A DNA stretch of 64,000 nt from Phialophora verrucosa (lineage: Eukaryota; Ascomycota; Eurotiomycetes; Chaetothyriales; Herpotrichiellaceae). Position 1 is the first letter of the stretch; every line of letters starts with the position of its first letter. Location: positions 868,001 to 932,000 of the forward strand of contig MSED01000007.1 in the NCBI GenBank assembly GCA_002099365.1. The letters run 5' to 3'. The position numbers and the translations under genes are program-made. The notes beneath the pieces are model-generated. The model saw only the letters and a program-made list of their open reading frames with translations. It had not been told where the DNA came from and ran no database searches. Shown here in pieces: positions 1 to 10,314 of the stretch.

Positions 1-985
1 GGGCGAAACAGGCGGTCGAGATCTTAGACACCCTAACTAAATTGGCGTCGTCCTGCGAGTCTTCTTCTCCTTCCCCATTCGTCGCACCTGGTACGTTGCG
101 GATCACGGGGATGGAGAGCCCGGTTTTGTCGAGGATGAAGTCGGCGAGATGGTGCATATAGAGTTTCTCGCCACGGGTCTGTCGAGGGCCAGACCGCCCT
201 CGCTCGGAGGCAATGGCCCTGACGAACAGGGCGGTTGTCTCCCTTGGGACCGCGATTTCGAGGCTCTTGAGATCAGGAGCAACGGGCCTGGCGAACGGGA
301 GGGTGAGTCTGATTTGGCCGACAAGAGCGGACGGGACGGCGGAAACGTAGCGCTCCAAGCTGGACTGCAGGAACAGAGACGACAGGGCGAGCGGACGGAT
401 TCCGTCAACGGAGAATCTGTCCGAAAGGTAGGTGGTGAATCGTTTCAAGGTGGTAGGCGAAGACTTTGACAGCAGAATCGCCGTGTCGGCTGTGGAGGGT
501 GTTGAGGAGGTACTTTGGGGGGTTGGAGAAGCCGTACGACGGCGTTTTGACGACCGGGCAGTCGAGGCAGCAGAGGTGGTGCAGATGATGAACTTAAAGG
601 TTTCCTTCTCATAAGCAAGAGACGCGATTAGGCCGGTGCTGTGGACTGGGTTGTCCTCATGTTCCAGTGTCGGTCTCGGTCGCTTCTTCCCGACTTGCGG
701 CCCGTGGGAATGGGAATGCTCATCTTGATCGAATATGTTGTCGAGTCGGGCCCAGGTGGAGTGCTTCAGTCGGCCTAGGGACACCTTCTCATCGTCACGC
801 TCGTACCGCGGTCGGCTTTCTTCAAGGTATTCTCGAAAAGACTCGGCGTGCGAGGCAAGCTGCTCGCGGCGCTTATCGCGTGCTTGCGGGGTTGTGGCAG
901 GAGCGGAGAGGAGTTTCGAGAGCGAAGGTGTGATTTTTTGTATGCTGTACACGGTCCATGACGTGTCATACAGTGCGTTTTTCAT
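1..985 (-). CDS. FTA1: CENP-L/Fta1-like kinetochore protein (3' end cut by window)
   Basis: An open frame begins at the ATG at 985 and runs leftward without a stop to the window edge, giving 328 codons of an unfinished protein. The first residues read MKNALYDTSWTVYSIQK, which fits the N-terminal pattern (aromatic-N/D-T/S-S-aromatic, then a Y and a hydrophobic stretch) of the Fta1/CENP-L subunit of the Sim4/CCAN inner kinetochore complex. A charged linker follows (residues about 30-110), then a stretch opening with YEKETFKFIICTT and a mixed alpha/beta region rich in hydrophobic strands near residues 180-320. Fta1 proteins are typically 350-450 residues, so most of the gene is probably present. 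The family call rests on remembered pattern, not a search; the reality of the coding region is better supported than its name. It is divergent from the oxidoreductase gene at 1990. Confidence 0.6.
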   Translation of the reverse strand, partial: MKNALYDTSWTVYSIQKITPSLSKLLSAPATTPQARDKRREQLASHAESFREYLEESRPRYERDDEKVSLGRLKHSTWARLDNIFDQDEHSHSHGPQVGKKRPRPTLEHEDNPVHSTGLIASLAYEKETFKFIICTTSAASTARSSKRRRTASPTPQSTSSTPSTADTAILLSKSSPTTLKRFTTYLSDRFSVDGIRPLALSSLFLQSSLERYVSAVPSALVGQIRLTLPFARPVAPDLKSLEIAVPRETTALFVRAIASERGRSGPRQTRGEKLYMHHLADFILDKTGLSIPVIRNVPGATNGEGEEDSQDDANLVRVSKISTACFA

Positions 986-1989
986 CCTGTGCGTCCTCGA
1001 AGCGTAAGAGCAACTCGAGGGTTCGGTGAAGTTGTCCCAGTCGCAGGTGGGATGCGCGCAAGTAGACGCGTCCAAGTTGGAGACAAACGCGACATCACGT
1101 GGTGTTGTAATCACAATTGACTTGATCGAAGTACCACGGAAAATCCACGGCATGACAGCTGTCAACGTCCTGAACTCGACGAGGACTTGCCAAATTGGAG
1201 AAAATGACATGGAATGACGGTGGCGCTTTGGGCTGTCAGGCGGTGTTGCCCCCGGAGCAGCGTTATGCCACCTCGAGTGCCTCTCTTCTCTCTTCTCTGA
1301 TCAAACTTCTTATGTACCACTTCGGCGACACTACCAGTGCATAACTATGCTTTTCGAATCCTACACAGACACCACAGCAGCAAACACATCAAAGCAGTGT
1401 AGAGAAGTGTCAACGATTGTCCCAGAACGACTACAGCAATGCTTACTTCTAGTCGGAGACTTAGGATACTGAACGGGAGTTTCAATGTTTTGAAATCTAA
1501 CCTCCGTTGGTAACTCCGAACTCCGCCTGGCAAGCGAGTTTCACGCTCGATATGCCATGGCATCCTATCAGCTAGCGGCAGGGTTAGGACACCCTCCACA
1601 GTCCGGATGGAGTCGGCATCGTCTGTCTTGCCGATTCGCCTGTATACTGGTTGCTGTTTGGCTGTCCGGCGTGACCTTCCTGTGATATGAGGCAAGCGAA
1701 GGAAGGGAATTGGAAGTTATCCTGGGCGAAAACGTTGTTAACAAGTAAGTCACTGTGTTGACTCTGGCAGCTAAGAAGATGAATTGGCCTCCGTCAGCAG
1801 TGGAAAGACTGGCATATAAAAAGACCCGACCGCCAGGAGTTGATCCTCGTCCATCGATCCTCGATTTCGATTGTCTTGACCAATTGTCGTTGCATTGACG
1901 TTTGCACTCGTGCCTCCAATCACTCAGCCGGGCCTGAACATCTATCGCAACCCACCGACAGGGTCTCAACCATTCACAATCTGCATAAC
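986..1989. promoter_or_regulatory. Divergent intergenic region with TATA box
   Basis: About 1.0 kb separates the divergent starts at 985 (minus) and 1990 (plus). A clear TATA element, TATAAAAAG, lies at 1815-1823 on the plus strand, about 170 bases before the ATG of the oxidoreductase, and is its likely core promoter. I see no convincing gene in the interval. Confidence 0.5.
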
Positions 1990-3142
1990 ATGTCTTCAAG
2001 CCATCAAGCCGCAGTCCTCCCAGCAAAGGGCCAACGTCTGATCGTCCAGGACGTGGTAACCTCGAAACCAGGGCCTCGCCAACTTCTCGTCTCGATCAGC
2101 GCTATTGCTCTCAACCCTGTCGACTATTTTATGAGAGATGTAGGCTTCAGGGTCACCACGTACCCCGCCATCATTGGGTCCGACATCGCCGGCACAGTCG
2201 AAGCACTCGGCAGCGACATTCCCGCTTCCTCACCATTCAAGCCTGGCGTCCGCGTCCTCGGCTTTGCCCCAGCATTTGTCCATGGCGGCGAGCCTGTAAG
2301 TTGTCGCTCCCTTCCCCTGATGCACCCTCGAAACCTCTGCTAAACACCCACGACCCCTGACTGACAATCTGCCTCAACACCAGATGTACGGTGGTTTCCA
2401 AAAGAAAGTCGTCCTCCCTGTGGAGTGCGCGTGCCCCATTCCGCCGACTCTCTCCTTCACCGGAGCAGTAACCCTCCCTATGGGCGTCCTCACCGCCTGG
2501 ACGGGCTTCACCTCGATCGGCCTCCCCAAGACGACCACCCCGCTGTACTCGACGGCACGCGAGGGAGACACAGACAGTGACAGTCCCAAACCCGGCCTCC
2601 TCGTCTGGGGCGCCTCCTCCTCCATGGGCATGTCCACCATCCAAGTCGCGACCCACCTGGGCTTCCCGGCCATCTACGCGACCTCCCGCCCTCACCACCA
2701 CGCCCAGCTGCTCGCCCTCGGCGCGACCAAGGTGTTTGACTACACATCCCCAGGGGTGGCCGAGGAGATCATTACGGCCGCGAAATCCGACAATGTGGCC
2801 CTGACCACCGCGTACCGCGCCATCGGCGAGCTGCAGCCCGTGGTGGACGTGGTGGTCGCGTTTGGGGGCGGGAAAATAGCCTCGGCGATAGCACTTGACG
2901 AAAACGCGCCCAAGCCCGAGACCGTGGAGATCAAGTTCGTGATGGGCCCCCAGGAGCCCGCCGCCGTGGCTAGGCATTTTGAATTCGTGCTCCACGAGTG
3001 GTTGGCCCCGAGGTTGCAGGCCGGGAGCTACGTGGCGGCGCCGAGGGCGCGTGTAGTGGACGGGGGGTTGGGGGCGCTGGATGCGGCTTTGGATATCTTG
3101 AAGGGCGGTGTTAGTGGGGAGAAGTTGGTGGTGGAGGTGTAG
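1990..3142 (+). CDS. Zinc-independent medium-chain dehydrogenase/reductase, CipB-like
   Basis: Two exons, 1990-2295 and 2384-3142, joined across an 88-nt intron (GTAAGT donor, CACCAG acceptor, phase 0) give 354 residues. The N-terminal GroES-like domain (about 1-120) carries the PVDYFMRD and GSDIAGTVEALG motifs of NADPH-dependent enoyl-reductase-like MDR proteins, and a Rossmann domain follows with VWGASSSMGMSTIQVA (near residue 180) as nucleotide-binding segment and a GATKVFDY stretch. The cysteine and histidine zinc ligands of classical alcohol dehydrogenases are absent. Fungal relatives are annotated as zinc-binding oxidoreductase CipB or ToxD-like and include stand-alone trans-acting enoyl reductases; substrate cannot be read from sequence. 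It has a TATA promoter, and no polyketide synthase or other pathway enzyme is adjacent, so a catabolic or detoxifying role is as likely as a biosynthetic one. Confidence 0.9.
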
Positions 3143-3876
3143 CTAGACGCGGGTAGAGAGGAGTTTCGGTCAAGAGACAGAATAGGTAGGACGGGAGAAG
3201 GACGGGACAGCACGGTTGAGGCTGAGGCTGAGCATGACCCTGACTGTCGCGTTGGACGGGCAATATGCGGCATGGGGGATATCGCCTATCCTCGTAAGTG
3301 ATACTGAGATTCCAAGATATTGAGGTGAGATAATGTATCCGGCATCTATCGACGCAATGCATGCATGCGTATGTATAGATTCTTCGCCATTGACCTTTTT
3401 GATTTTTCGACTTTCATGACTTCCCAACTGCCACACCGCCGTCCTCACTGACCACCCACTTCTTTGCTCGTGTTCTTGTCGTCGCTTCTGCCATGATACC
3501 CGTTCACTATCCGTGTAACATGTACGGTGTACCGATTCCCCGAGTCACGTTTCATGAGTCCCGAAATATCCCTTCTTTTCTTGTTCTTCCCTCCATATTT
3601 TCTCTCCCGTGGATAGTATAGGAAGATGTGTCTATATACCTCAGGACCCACGTTCATCATGTCATGGCATTTTGTCTTGTCTAGTCTCGTCTCATCGTCC
3701 GATCGTCTCATCTGGTCTCATGGTCTTGGCTCGTCTCATCGTCTCGTCTCGTCTTGGCTCGTTTCATCGTCTCATCTCGTCTCGTCTTGGCTCTTGTCTG
3801 GTCTCGTCACATTCATCTCATTTCATTAGGTCTCATCTTTCCAAGTCTCTTGTATCGACACCATCCTCACATCAAG
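3143..3876. other. Intergenic region with pyrimidine-rich CTCGT/CTCAT repeat
   Basis: Between the convergent 3' ends of the oxidoreductase and F-box genes. From about 3675 to 3845 the plus strand is a degenerate low-complexity run built from TCTCGTCTCATCG-type pentamers and hexamers with interspersed TTGGCTCG. Short open frames here (for instance 3609-3884) are products of that repeat and are not proposed as genes. Confidence 0.6.
3675..3845 (+). repeat. Degenerate CTCGT/CTCAT simple repeat
   Basis: The plus strand repeats GTCTCGTCTCATC-like words for about 170 bases. Strand asymmetry is strong (almost no A or G runs). It lies just downstream of the F-box stop codon (complement of 3877-3879), so it is in that gene's 3' untranslated or terminator region. 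Confidence 0.7.
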
Positions 3877-5367
3877 TCAAGTGACATCCGGATCCGGCTC
3901 GATGATATCACTGGGGATGAATTTGCAGCCTTTCCGCGGCCGACGACGATTGATCAGTCGGAGATACGAGACGGGCGATGAGGAAGGCGAGTCTTCATCC
4001 TCGCTCGTCTCGTTTTCGTCGCTTGAGGTTTCGTCTACGGTGAGAGCTTGGATGCCGCCGTCGGCGGCTATGGATTCGTTGCCACTGCCGCTGCCGTTGT
4101 TGATGTCATTGTCATCTTGACCACCCTCCCGGGGTACTGGCTGCGTCGGCGTTCTAGTTCGTTGCCGTTTCTCATGGCTACACGTACTCGCGGGGTGTGT
4201 CTCCTTGGAGGGTCTTTCTGGACGTGATGACCTTTTGTGACGGTGCCTCTTCGGGGCCAGAATACGGCCGTCCGGAAAGGTGATTTGTCCGACGCCTGGA
4301 CGTCGCGACTCCAGATATGCGCACAGGGCCGGTGCGCGGACTGACATGGAGTACCGCAGGGACAAAGTCCGGAGAGCCGAGTCGTCCTCCCGGTCGTCGT
4401 CGTCGACTCGTGCTTTGGAGCCGGAGACGCCGAACAACGAGTCCAGCCAGGTCAGATGCTCGATAGAGTCCGCAACCAGCGAGGAACAACTTTCCAGGGC
4501 CAATACCTTCATCCTCGTCGGTCTGGCCGTCTCGGACTCGCCGTCGCCGCCACCGCCGCCATAATACTCACCTAGCCATTGCACGAACTCTGCGTCGACA
4601 CCCGCGACGTTCCGCAGTCTCAGCTCCCGGAGATTCGGATTGCACTCGACCCACTTGCGCAGCTGGAAGCTGGTGATGCCCGCGCGCTCGACCGTCAGCT
4701 TCTCCAATCTCCTCAGTCGAAGATTCGCACGGCTTTCAACGCCGATTCCGGCCACAGCATTCCAGATGGGGCTTGGCTCAAGGTAGATCGGATTGGTCCA
4801 ATATTGAGCTGGCAGACACGTGTCGTGGAGATAGGGATGGTAGAAGTTGAGGCGCAAATCTCGAAGGCTGGGGAGGAGAGTCGCCAGGATCTCGGTCAAG
4901 GATGGTGAAATGATATGATAGATGTGGAGCGTCAAAGAGCTCAGCCTGGCGAGAGTAGGGGTCGAGAGGATCGAGCACGCCAATGCGTTCTGGAGTTGCA
5001 ACAGCTTCTCGCGATACTGAGCCGGCGTGACAGTGCGCTGTGAGGCAGGCTTCGTCCTCGATCTCTGTGGACCGTCGAGTGGTGGTAGAGGAGACGTGAT
5101 GATGACTTTGTTCCGAGAAGGGTCGTCGAAGAAGGTATCCCCAAGGTCGGCGTCGATGTCATCGAACGTGGAGGAGCTGAGAAAGGCCAGAACACCATGG
5201 ATGTGGCGTGGGAGAATGGCCAGGCGTAAGTTTTGCAAGGCTAAGATGGCCGCCGCGTAGTTGCTTTTCGACGCCCGACCAAATTTGAGGAGGGTGGCAA
5301 TAGGCAGATATTTGAGCACTTGGTGTAGGACTTCTGGCGGAAGCGTGGATATGGGCGAGGGGCCCAT
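3877..5367 (-). CDS. F-box protein with leucine-rich segments
   Basis: A single exon of 496 residues with an ATG start at 5367. The first 40 residues, containing STLPPEVLHQVLKYLP and a following hydrophobic helix, match the F-box (LPxEVLxxILxxL), which binds Skp1 in SCF ubiquitin ligases. Residues about 120-340 contain several LxxLxLxxxxxL segments (for example LRRLEKLTVERAGI, LRELRLRNVAGV, MKVLALESCSSL) consistent with degenerate leucine-rich repeats for substrate binding. The C-terminal 130 residues are low complexity, basic then acidic (runs of S, D, E), and end with a basic patch. The target is unknown. Fungal genomes carry dozens of such proteins; the assignment to the F-box superfamily is firm, the specific orthologue is not. 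Confidence 0.85.
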   Translation of the reverse strand: MGPSPISTLPPEVLHQVLKYLPIATLLKFGRASKSNYAAAILALQNLRLAILPRHIHGVLAFLSSSTFDDIDADLGDTFFDDPSRNKVIITSPLPPLDGPQRSRTKPASQRTVTPAQYREKLLQLQNALACSILSTPTLARLSSLTLHIYHIISPSLTEILATLLPSLRDLRLNFYHPYLHDTCLPAQYWTNPIYLEPSPIWNAVAGIGVESRANLRLRRLEKLTVERAGITSFQLRKWVECNPNLRELRLRNVAGVDAEFVQWLGEYYGGGGGDGESETARPTRMKVLALESCSSLVADSIEHLTWLDSLFGVSGSKARVDDDDREDDSALRTLSLRYSMSVRAPALCAYLESRRPGVGQITFPDGRILAPKRHRHKRSSRPERPSKETHPASTCSHEKRQRTRTPTQPVPREGGQDDNDINNGSGSGNESIAADGGIQALTVDETSSDENETSEDEDSPSSSPVSYLRLINRRRPRKGCKFIPSDIIEPDPDVT

Positions 5368-7089
5368 TGTAGCCGCTGAAGGTCTAGACAGGGAACGGTC
5401 GTCGACTTCGTGAGGTTACTGGAGGCAAGAGGAAGCATTTGAAGGGCAGAAAAAGGCGACAAAATTACCCATCCATCATGCCACTCACCGTGCCTCTCGT
5501 CGATGATGCGGCGACCGAAGCCTGCATACACGAGCCAGGGAATGGCAGGGTACCACGAATCAAGAGGCTGGTATCAACGCTGGCTTTCGCTTCGACAGCC
5601 CAAGTCGACAGGAAAATGCACCTGTGAATCGGCAGAACCAGAGTGTCGGGACTCGACGACAAGTGGTTTTGAGCCCGGCACTGTGGGTAGAATGTACCGA
5701 ATGGCAAGGAGAGCGCGGAGGGTCCAAGCAGCAGATCCTGCCGAGGGGAATGCGGTCCTACCGTCCTGACCGCCCGGAAGGGCGGGTGACTGCCGGTAAC
5801 TCGTAGACAAAATCTGGATCCCGCGTTGGATGCAAAAGCTCAAGACGCATGCTGGCGTGGACCAGTCCGAATGATGATGCCGGTCGTCTTATGATTATGT
5901 GCCGAGGACAAGGGTGGTGCTTGTGGCCGTGCTGCTGCGGAGACGGCTGTCGGCATTTTTGCAGTGTTCTCGACTCCAAAAGACCAGTGGTATCCGAGTT
6001 TGGGAGGAGGTGAACAAGCTCCAGCGACTCAGATCGCTCACTAGGTGGTCGTTCTTCCTCCGTCTGATGCTTGGGAGGGATAGGCTAGATGCACTGTTGG
6101 TGGCTGCCCTTGCGGAATGCTTAGGAGGAAGGGAGCAGGCTAGAGGCGCTGCCTTTGTGGAATGCTTAAGATGAACGGGATAGGCTAGACATGACACCTC
6201 AGTGGAATTGCTTAGCAGGCAAAAACGCCATTACTGGGCGGAGTAAGTAGTACAAACTACAGTATTAGCTGCGTCGAGTATGCGCATGACTGGCACCGCG
6301 GTACCACGGCATGAATGCCCGATAAGGCGTACGTACAGTACCCAGAGTATTTCGCGCGGGCCCGAGATTCATTTGGCGCCGGGACTGTTGGCAAGCGAAG
6401 GTGAAGCTGCGAGGGGTTTGACGATGTAACGGCGAAAAGCACTGACTGGTCGGGTCGGTGAAATACTGCACATCTCCGCAGTGGCTAATTGATGCAGCCC
6501 CGTTCAGTTTCCTCCAACGGCAGATGGTCAGTATGACACAAACTTGGCCTGGCGAGGGCGAAGACTTACCGGGTCGATGGTACAAGTAGCGCCTACGAAT
6601 AGCGACTCTTTGGGATCCCGTACAGAAGACAACGGAATGATCACGATACTGTTTGTGTGCCCGACAGAGGGGAGGGTGAGGGCGGGCCCAGGCCAGAGGA
6701 GCGCCAGCAAGGGTTCAGGATCTTGCTTACAGTAGATCGACGGCGGAATCCACGGGGTGCCATCCGGGCTACGAGGATCGACGGCCTAGCACCATTACAT
6801 GCTCCTTCGGCGTCGATCGGATTCAGATCACTGGGTCATTGAATGCAGTCATTCAACCATTCATTCACTGTATCTACCTACACAGTACGTATCCAGTCGA
6901 GGGTATGCTCGGAGCAGCCTCCCAATTAGGATTGCTACCAGAGAATTCACAGTGTCAAGGTGTCTTGGTGTTCAAACATCCCCCTTGCCCGATGTGATGT
7001 CCTCGTGTCGCCGTGCAGAAATGTCGTGGCACCTCAACAACGTTCTTGACAACACTCTCCAGCTGCATCTACAGTACCCTGTTCACCGC
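5368..7089. other. 1.7-kb intergenic region, no supported gene
   Basis: Upstream of the F-box gene and downstream of the ASPM-like gene. Only short overlapping frames on both strands. Around 6090-6225 there are three imperfect copies of a module containing GGCTAGA and TGGAATGCTTAG at roughly 50-base intervals, of no known meaning. Confidence 0.5.
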
Positions 7090-10000
7090 TCAAATGTTGA
7101 GCCAGATGTCTTCTTCCTGGGTCTCCGCAGGAAATGCAGTCCCGCCGCCGTTGCTGCCCAACTCAGCCTGATCTCGTCTCGGAGCTGCCACACGATCTTG
7201 GCCCATATCAGAAGTACCAGTCCTCGGACAGTCTGTCGCTTCAGCCATCCGCCCCTGCCTGTCTCGAACAGATTGGGCACAACCCTCCGCGATCGCCTTG
7301 GTCAGAACCTTGCGTGCATCGAGTACTCGTGCCCAATACGAGCGCCACGCCTTCTGGATCGTCACCGCCGCCCTGACGCCTTTCGTCGGGGCGAGCAATC
7401 TCGAGCAGAGGAACGCTAGCGCAGCTAACACGAAGTCTCGGTCGAAGAGGTGAGTGCGATTCGGTGATCCTGGAGCTGTGGAGAAGAGCATGGCAAATTG
7501 CTCGCTGCAACCCAGCCTACGGAGTCGTGTAGAGAGTTTTAGATGTTGAGACGGTGAGTCGTCTTTGCTCGCAAGGTAGCCTTCGTACTCGTCCACGATC
7601 GCTTCGAAGATTCGTCCATCTGCAAAGCTGGTCGTCAAGTTCTCGACCATGATGCCTTTCTTGCTTGCAATGGCTTGAGCCCACGACTTCAACAGTACTT
7701 TGTGTCGACCATAGCTGTTCTCCTCATCTTCCACCAGGTCATAATAATCGTTGTCTCGGCTGCTGTTGCCGATCCGGCAGAGTCTCTTGATTTCACGCTG
7801 GACATCGTCCCAGTCGATCAAGCCGCGGAGGCCCCATTTGCTGGTGAGATCCCAGAGCAGCTTGACTGTTTTTTCCCGGTAGCCATCGACGATGTCTTCG
7901 GCTCTGATATCCTGAACTAAAGCCGCCATACCCTTGACACCGTGGAGTGCACTCAGTGCGATCTGAGCATTGTATAACTTGGTTGCCCGCCCGTGACAGG
8001 GGAACTTGAGGTGCTGTGACAGAGGCCAATCGCGTTCTCCATCTGTCAGCAATAGCAGTTCTCCGCTCGGCAGGACAACCGTCGTGGTTGAATCTGCATC
8101 ATCCACATGGTCGAGCGAGGTCGATGCCGACGGATATAAGAGGAATTCGACAAGCCTCGTCAGACGCACCCCGTCGCGCAGATCAACCGCAATGTTCTCG
8201 ATCCGGTACGAGTATTCTTCGAGAGGATACTGTGAGTGACTGACCGTGTATGCAACGTGGCTCAAGGCTCGAGTTGGATCTCCAGCACTTGGATTCAGAA
8301 GTTGAAAGAGAGCTTTGACGACACTCACAGATGACTTGTGCTGCGAGGAAGGCTGGAAGAGGCAACCGCAAAAGAGGTTTCCCTGCGGAGCCTTTATGCT
8401 GTCCAAAAGCTTGATGAGCATCAGACTTCGAAGTAAGGTACGTTGATAAGACCAAGCAGCATGGTCTGCAGAGGGTTCATCTGGTCTCACATCTTCGTTC
8501 CTGATCATAAATGTCTCAATGAACCCTTGCAAAGCGCGGCGACTGACACTTTGTCCATCGCTACTTCTGCGGCTCGCGGATGAGGTCCTCGACTTCGTGC
8601 ATTGTCGTCCAACAACAACCTCGACGGCCGACTGAAGACAAGGAAGGTCGTACGTTTCAAGCCAAAGGTCCGTGTATGCCTTGCGCTTCCCGAGATCACT
8701 CCTCAACCGAGCTGCTCCTTTAAGGGTCTCGGTGGGTACACAAAGGCTGCCATAAAGGAGTGCTCCTTGCAGTCGCTTGTACAGCACGGCATTTTCTGCA
8801 TGGCCATATCTCTCGAGCAGTCGAACCGTCAGCATCTCCGACTCGATCGGTGATTGAACGGTTGTGGACGCCCCGAAGAGGTTGTTGATAAGTTGAGTGA
8901 TGGCTATCTCCTGATGGTTCAGCCAATTGTCCTCGTACATTGAGACATCCGCAAGGTCGTCACTGAGCACAGGGTATATTTCCCTAATCCGCTGCTGAAG
9001 CCCGAGTCGGGGCATGACGAAGCGAGTGGGAATCGACGGCTTCGTGGCTTGCACTTCGTCCTCATATGTCGCCCCGGCGTCTGACCTTATCTCTGGCGCT
9101 TCTGTCCGTACTGGAATCGGCTGATTGGTGTTCAATCGTGGTCCGGCATTCCAACTTGGCTTTGCGCTGGTCCGCTGAAGAGTCCTCTCATCATTGGCTT
9201 TCGTCTTCGCGCTCGCTGTAGATTCATACAGTCGGGATACTCTCGTGGCCTGCAGCTGAGGTTGACCCCGTGGGGCCTCCGCGCCCGTGCCTTGTGCATC
9301 AACCACCGAGATCCGTCTTCCTGGTTTGCTTTTCTTCTCGCCTACATCCGCTCGGCCAGGAGGCACGTTCTCTTTTCCACCGCCTTGACCCCAGCGGTCC
9401 TCTGTAACTGCACTGTCCTGAAGATTGCGCGACGAAAGCTGCAATGGTCCTCTCTTCGGAGACATGGCAATCATGGAAGTTCGCGCGCCTCGCTGCATCT
9501 TTGCAAGCATTTGCGCTGCAATGCCCGTGACGTCGACGTCTTCCGCAATCACAGACATTGATCCCGCTCTCGCAGCGTCAAGATTCTTGATCGGGCTAAA
9601 CATCCCCATGTACATGCTCGGCATCGTCGTATCCTCGCTGGGAATGTAGATGGTGCCTCGTCGCGCAGCCGTGGGTTTCACAGTCGGCACCGCGACCGTC
9701 TGTTCCGGTAGAGGCGAAAGCGGCACACCACCCAGCTGCGCACCCTCAGCCTTGACAACCGGTCGTCTCGGCGCCTGCGACAATCTCCGCGACATGCCAT
9801 CCGCGCGTGTGCTTGCCTTTCCCGATGAATTCTGCTGCTGCACCGCCTCGCCAGCCGACGACATAGCACCTGCGGAAGCCGGGGGAGCCACGAAATTGAC
9901 CCCGCCCCTCTTCGGCCGCTGAGGCGGTTGAGCAATCGCACTGGCAGTCGCACTGGCAGCAGTACCAGCACCAGCGTCTGCAATCCCATTCCGTCGCACC

Positions 10001-10314
10001 GCCTTCATCAATGCGGGTCCACCAGCACCGGTCCCTGTACCTGCTCCATCCTCATGAATCGCAAATCCCAACCCCTCGGCGGCGCGCCGTCTCCGCGGCT
10101 TCGCGTTCCTCAACCCGGCTCCAAGTCCATGTCCGCCACTCAATCTCGGAAACGCGGTCGTGAATTCGATATTCGCTGTATCTCCGTCGTCCTCGCCAAA
10201 TGCCATCGACTCTCCGCGTCGCTTACTGTGATGTCGCTGCGGAGCGGGAGCAGGAACATGAACGGGACATGGTGTCGAAGAGGTCATGACGTGGCGCGAC
10301 ATCGACATCGACAT
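7090..10314 (-). CDS. ASPM/Sha1-like spindle protein with CH and IQ motifs
   Basis: A single long exon. The natural ATG is at 10314; three bases further upstream the frame has a TTG, not used here, so the protein has 1074 residues. Residues 1-430 are low complexity and disordered, rich in S, A, R and G, with phospho-type SP sites. Residues about 700-830 and 870-975 resemble calponin homology segments (DGVRLTRLVEFLLY; VLLKSWAQAIASKKG followed by FADGRIFEAIVDEYEG), the arrangement of abnormal-spindle/ASPM proteins. An IQ calmodulin-binding motif, TIQKAWRSYWARVL, sits at about 985-998. Fungal members such as Aspergillus Sha1 and animal ASPM act at spindle poles; only one IQ motif is visible here, against dozens in ASPM. 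Function in mitotic or meiotic spindle organisation is inferred from the family. Confidence 0.85.
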   Translation of the reverse strand: MSMSMSRHVMTSSTPCPVHVPAPAPQRHHSKRRGESMAFGEDDGDTANIEFTTAFPRLSGGHGLGAGLRNAKPRRRRAAEGLGFAIHEDGAGTGTGAGGPALMKAVRRNGIADAGAGTAASATASAIAQPPQRPKRGGVNFVAPPASAGAMSSAGEAVQQQNSSGKASTRADGMSRRLSQAPRRPVVKAEGAQLGGVPLSPLPEQTVAVPTVKPTAARRGTIYIPSEDTTMPSMYMGMFSPIKNLDAARAGSMSVIAEDVDVTGIAAQMLAKMQRGARTSMIAMSPKRGPLQLSSRNLQDSAVTEDRWGQGGGKENVPPGRADVGEKKSKPGRRISVVDAQGTGAEAPRGQPQLQATRVSRLYESTASAKTKANDERTLQRTSAKPSWNAGPRLNTNQPIPVRTEAPEIRSDAGATYEDEVQATKPSIPTRFVMPRLGLQQRIREIYPVLSDDLADVSMYEDNWLNHQEIAITQLINNLFGASTTVQSPIESEMLTVRLLERYGHAENAVLYKRLQGALLYGSLCVPTETLKGAARLRSDLGKRKAYTDLWLETYDLPCLQSAVEVVVGRQCTKSRTSSASRRSSDGQSVSRRALQGFIETFMIRNEDVRPDEPSADHAAWSYQRTLLRSLMLIKLLDSIKAPQGNLFCGCLFQPSSQHKSSVSVVKALFQLLNPSAGDPTRALSHVAYTVSHSQYPLEEYSYRIENIAVDLRDGVRLTRLVEFLLYPSASTSLDHVDDADSTTTVVLPSGELLLLTDGERDWPLSQHLKFPCHGRATKLYNAQIALSALHGVKGMAALVQDIRAEDIVDGYREKTVKLLWDLTSKWGLRGLIDWDDVQREIKRLCRIGNSSRDNDYYDLVEDEENSYGRHKVLLKSWAQAIASKKGIMVENLTTSFADGRIFEAIVDEYEGYLASKDDSPSQHLKLSTRLRRLGCSEQFAMLFSTAPGSPNRTHLFDRDFVLAALAFLCSRLLAPTKGVRAAVTIQKAWRSYWARVLDARKVLTKAIAEGCAQSVRDRQGRMAEATDCPRTGTSDMGQDRVAAPRRDQAELGSNGGGTAFPAETQEEDIWLNI

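Noticed and set aside
2237..2995. 252-codon minus-strand open frame across the CipB-like gene
   Set aside because: Antisense to well-supported MDR exons; composition is G/R/H-rich and reflects the GC-rich third positions of the real gene.
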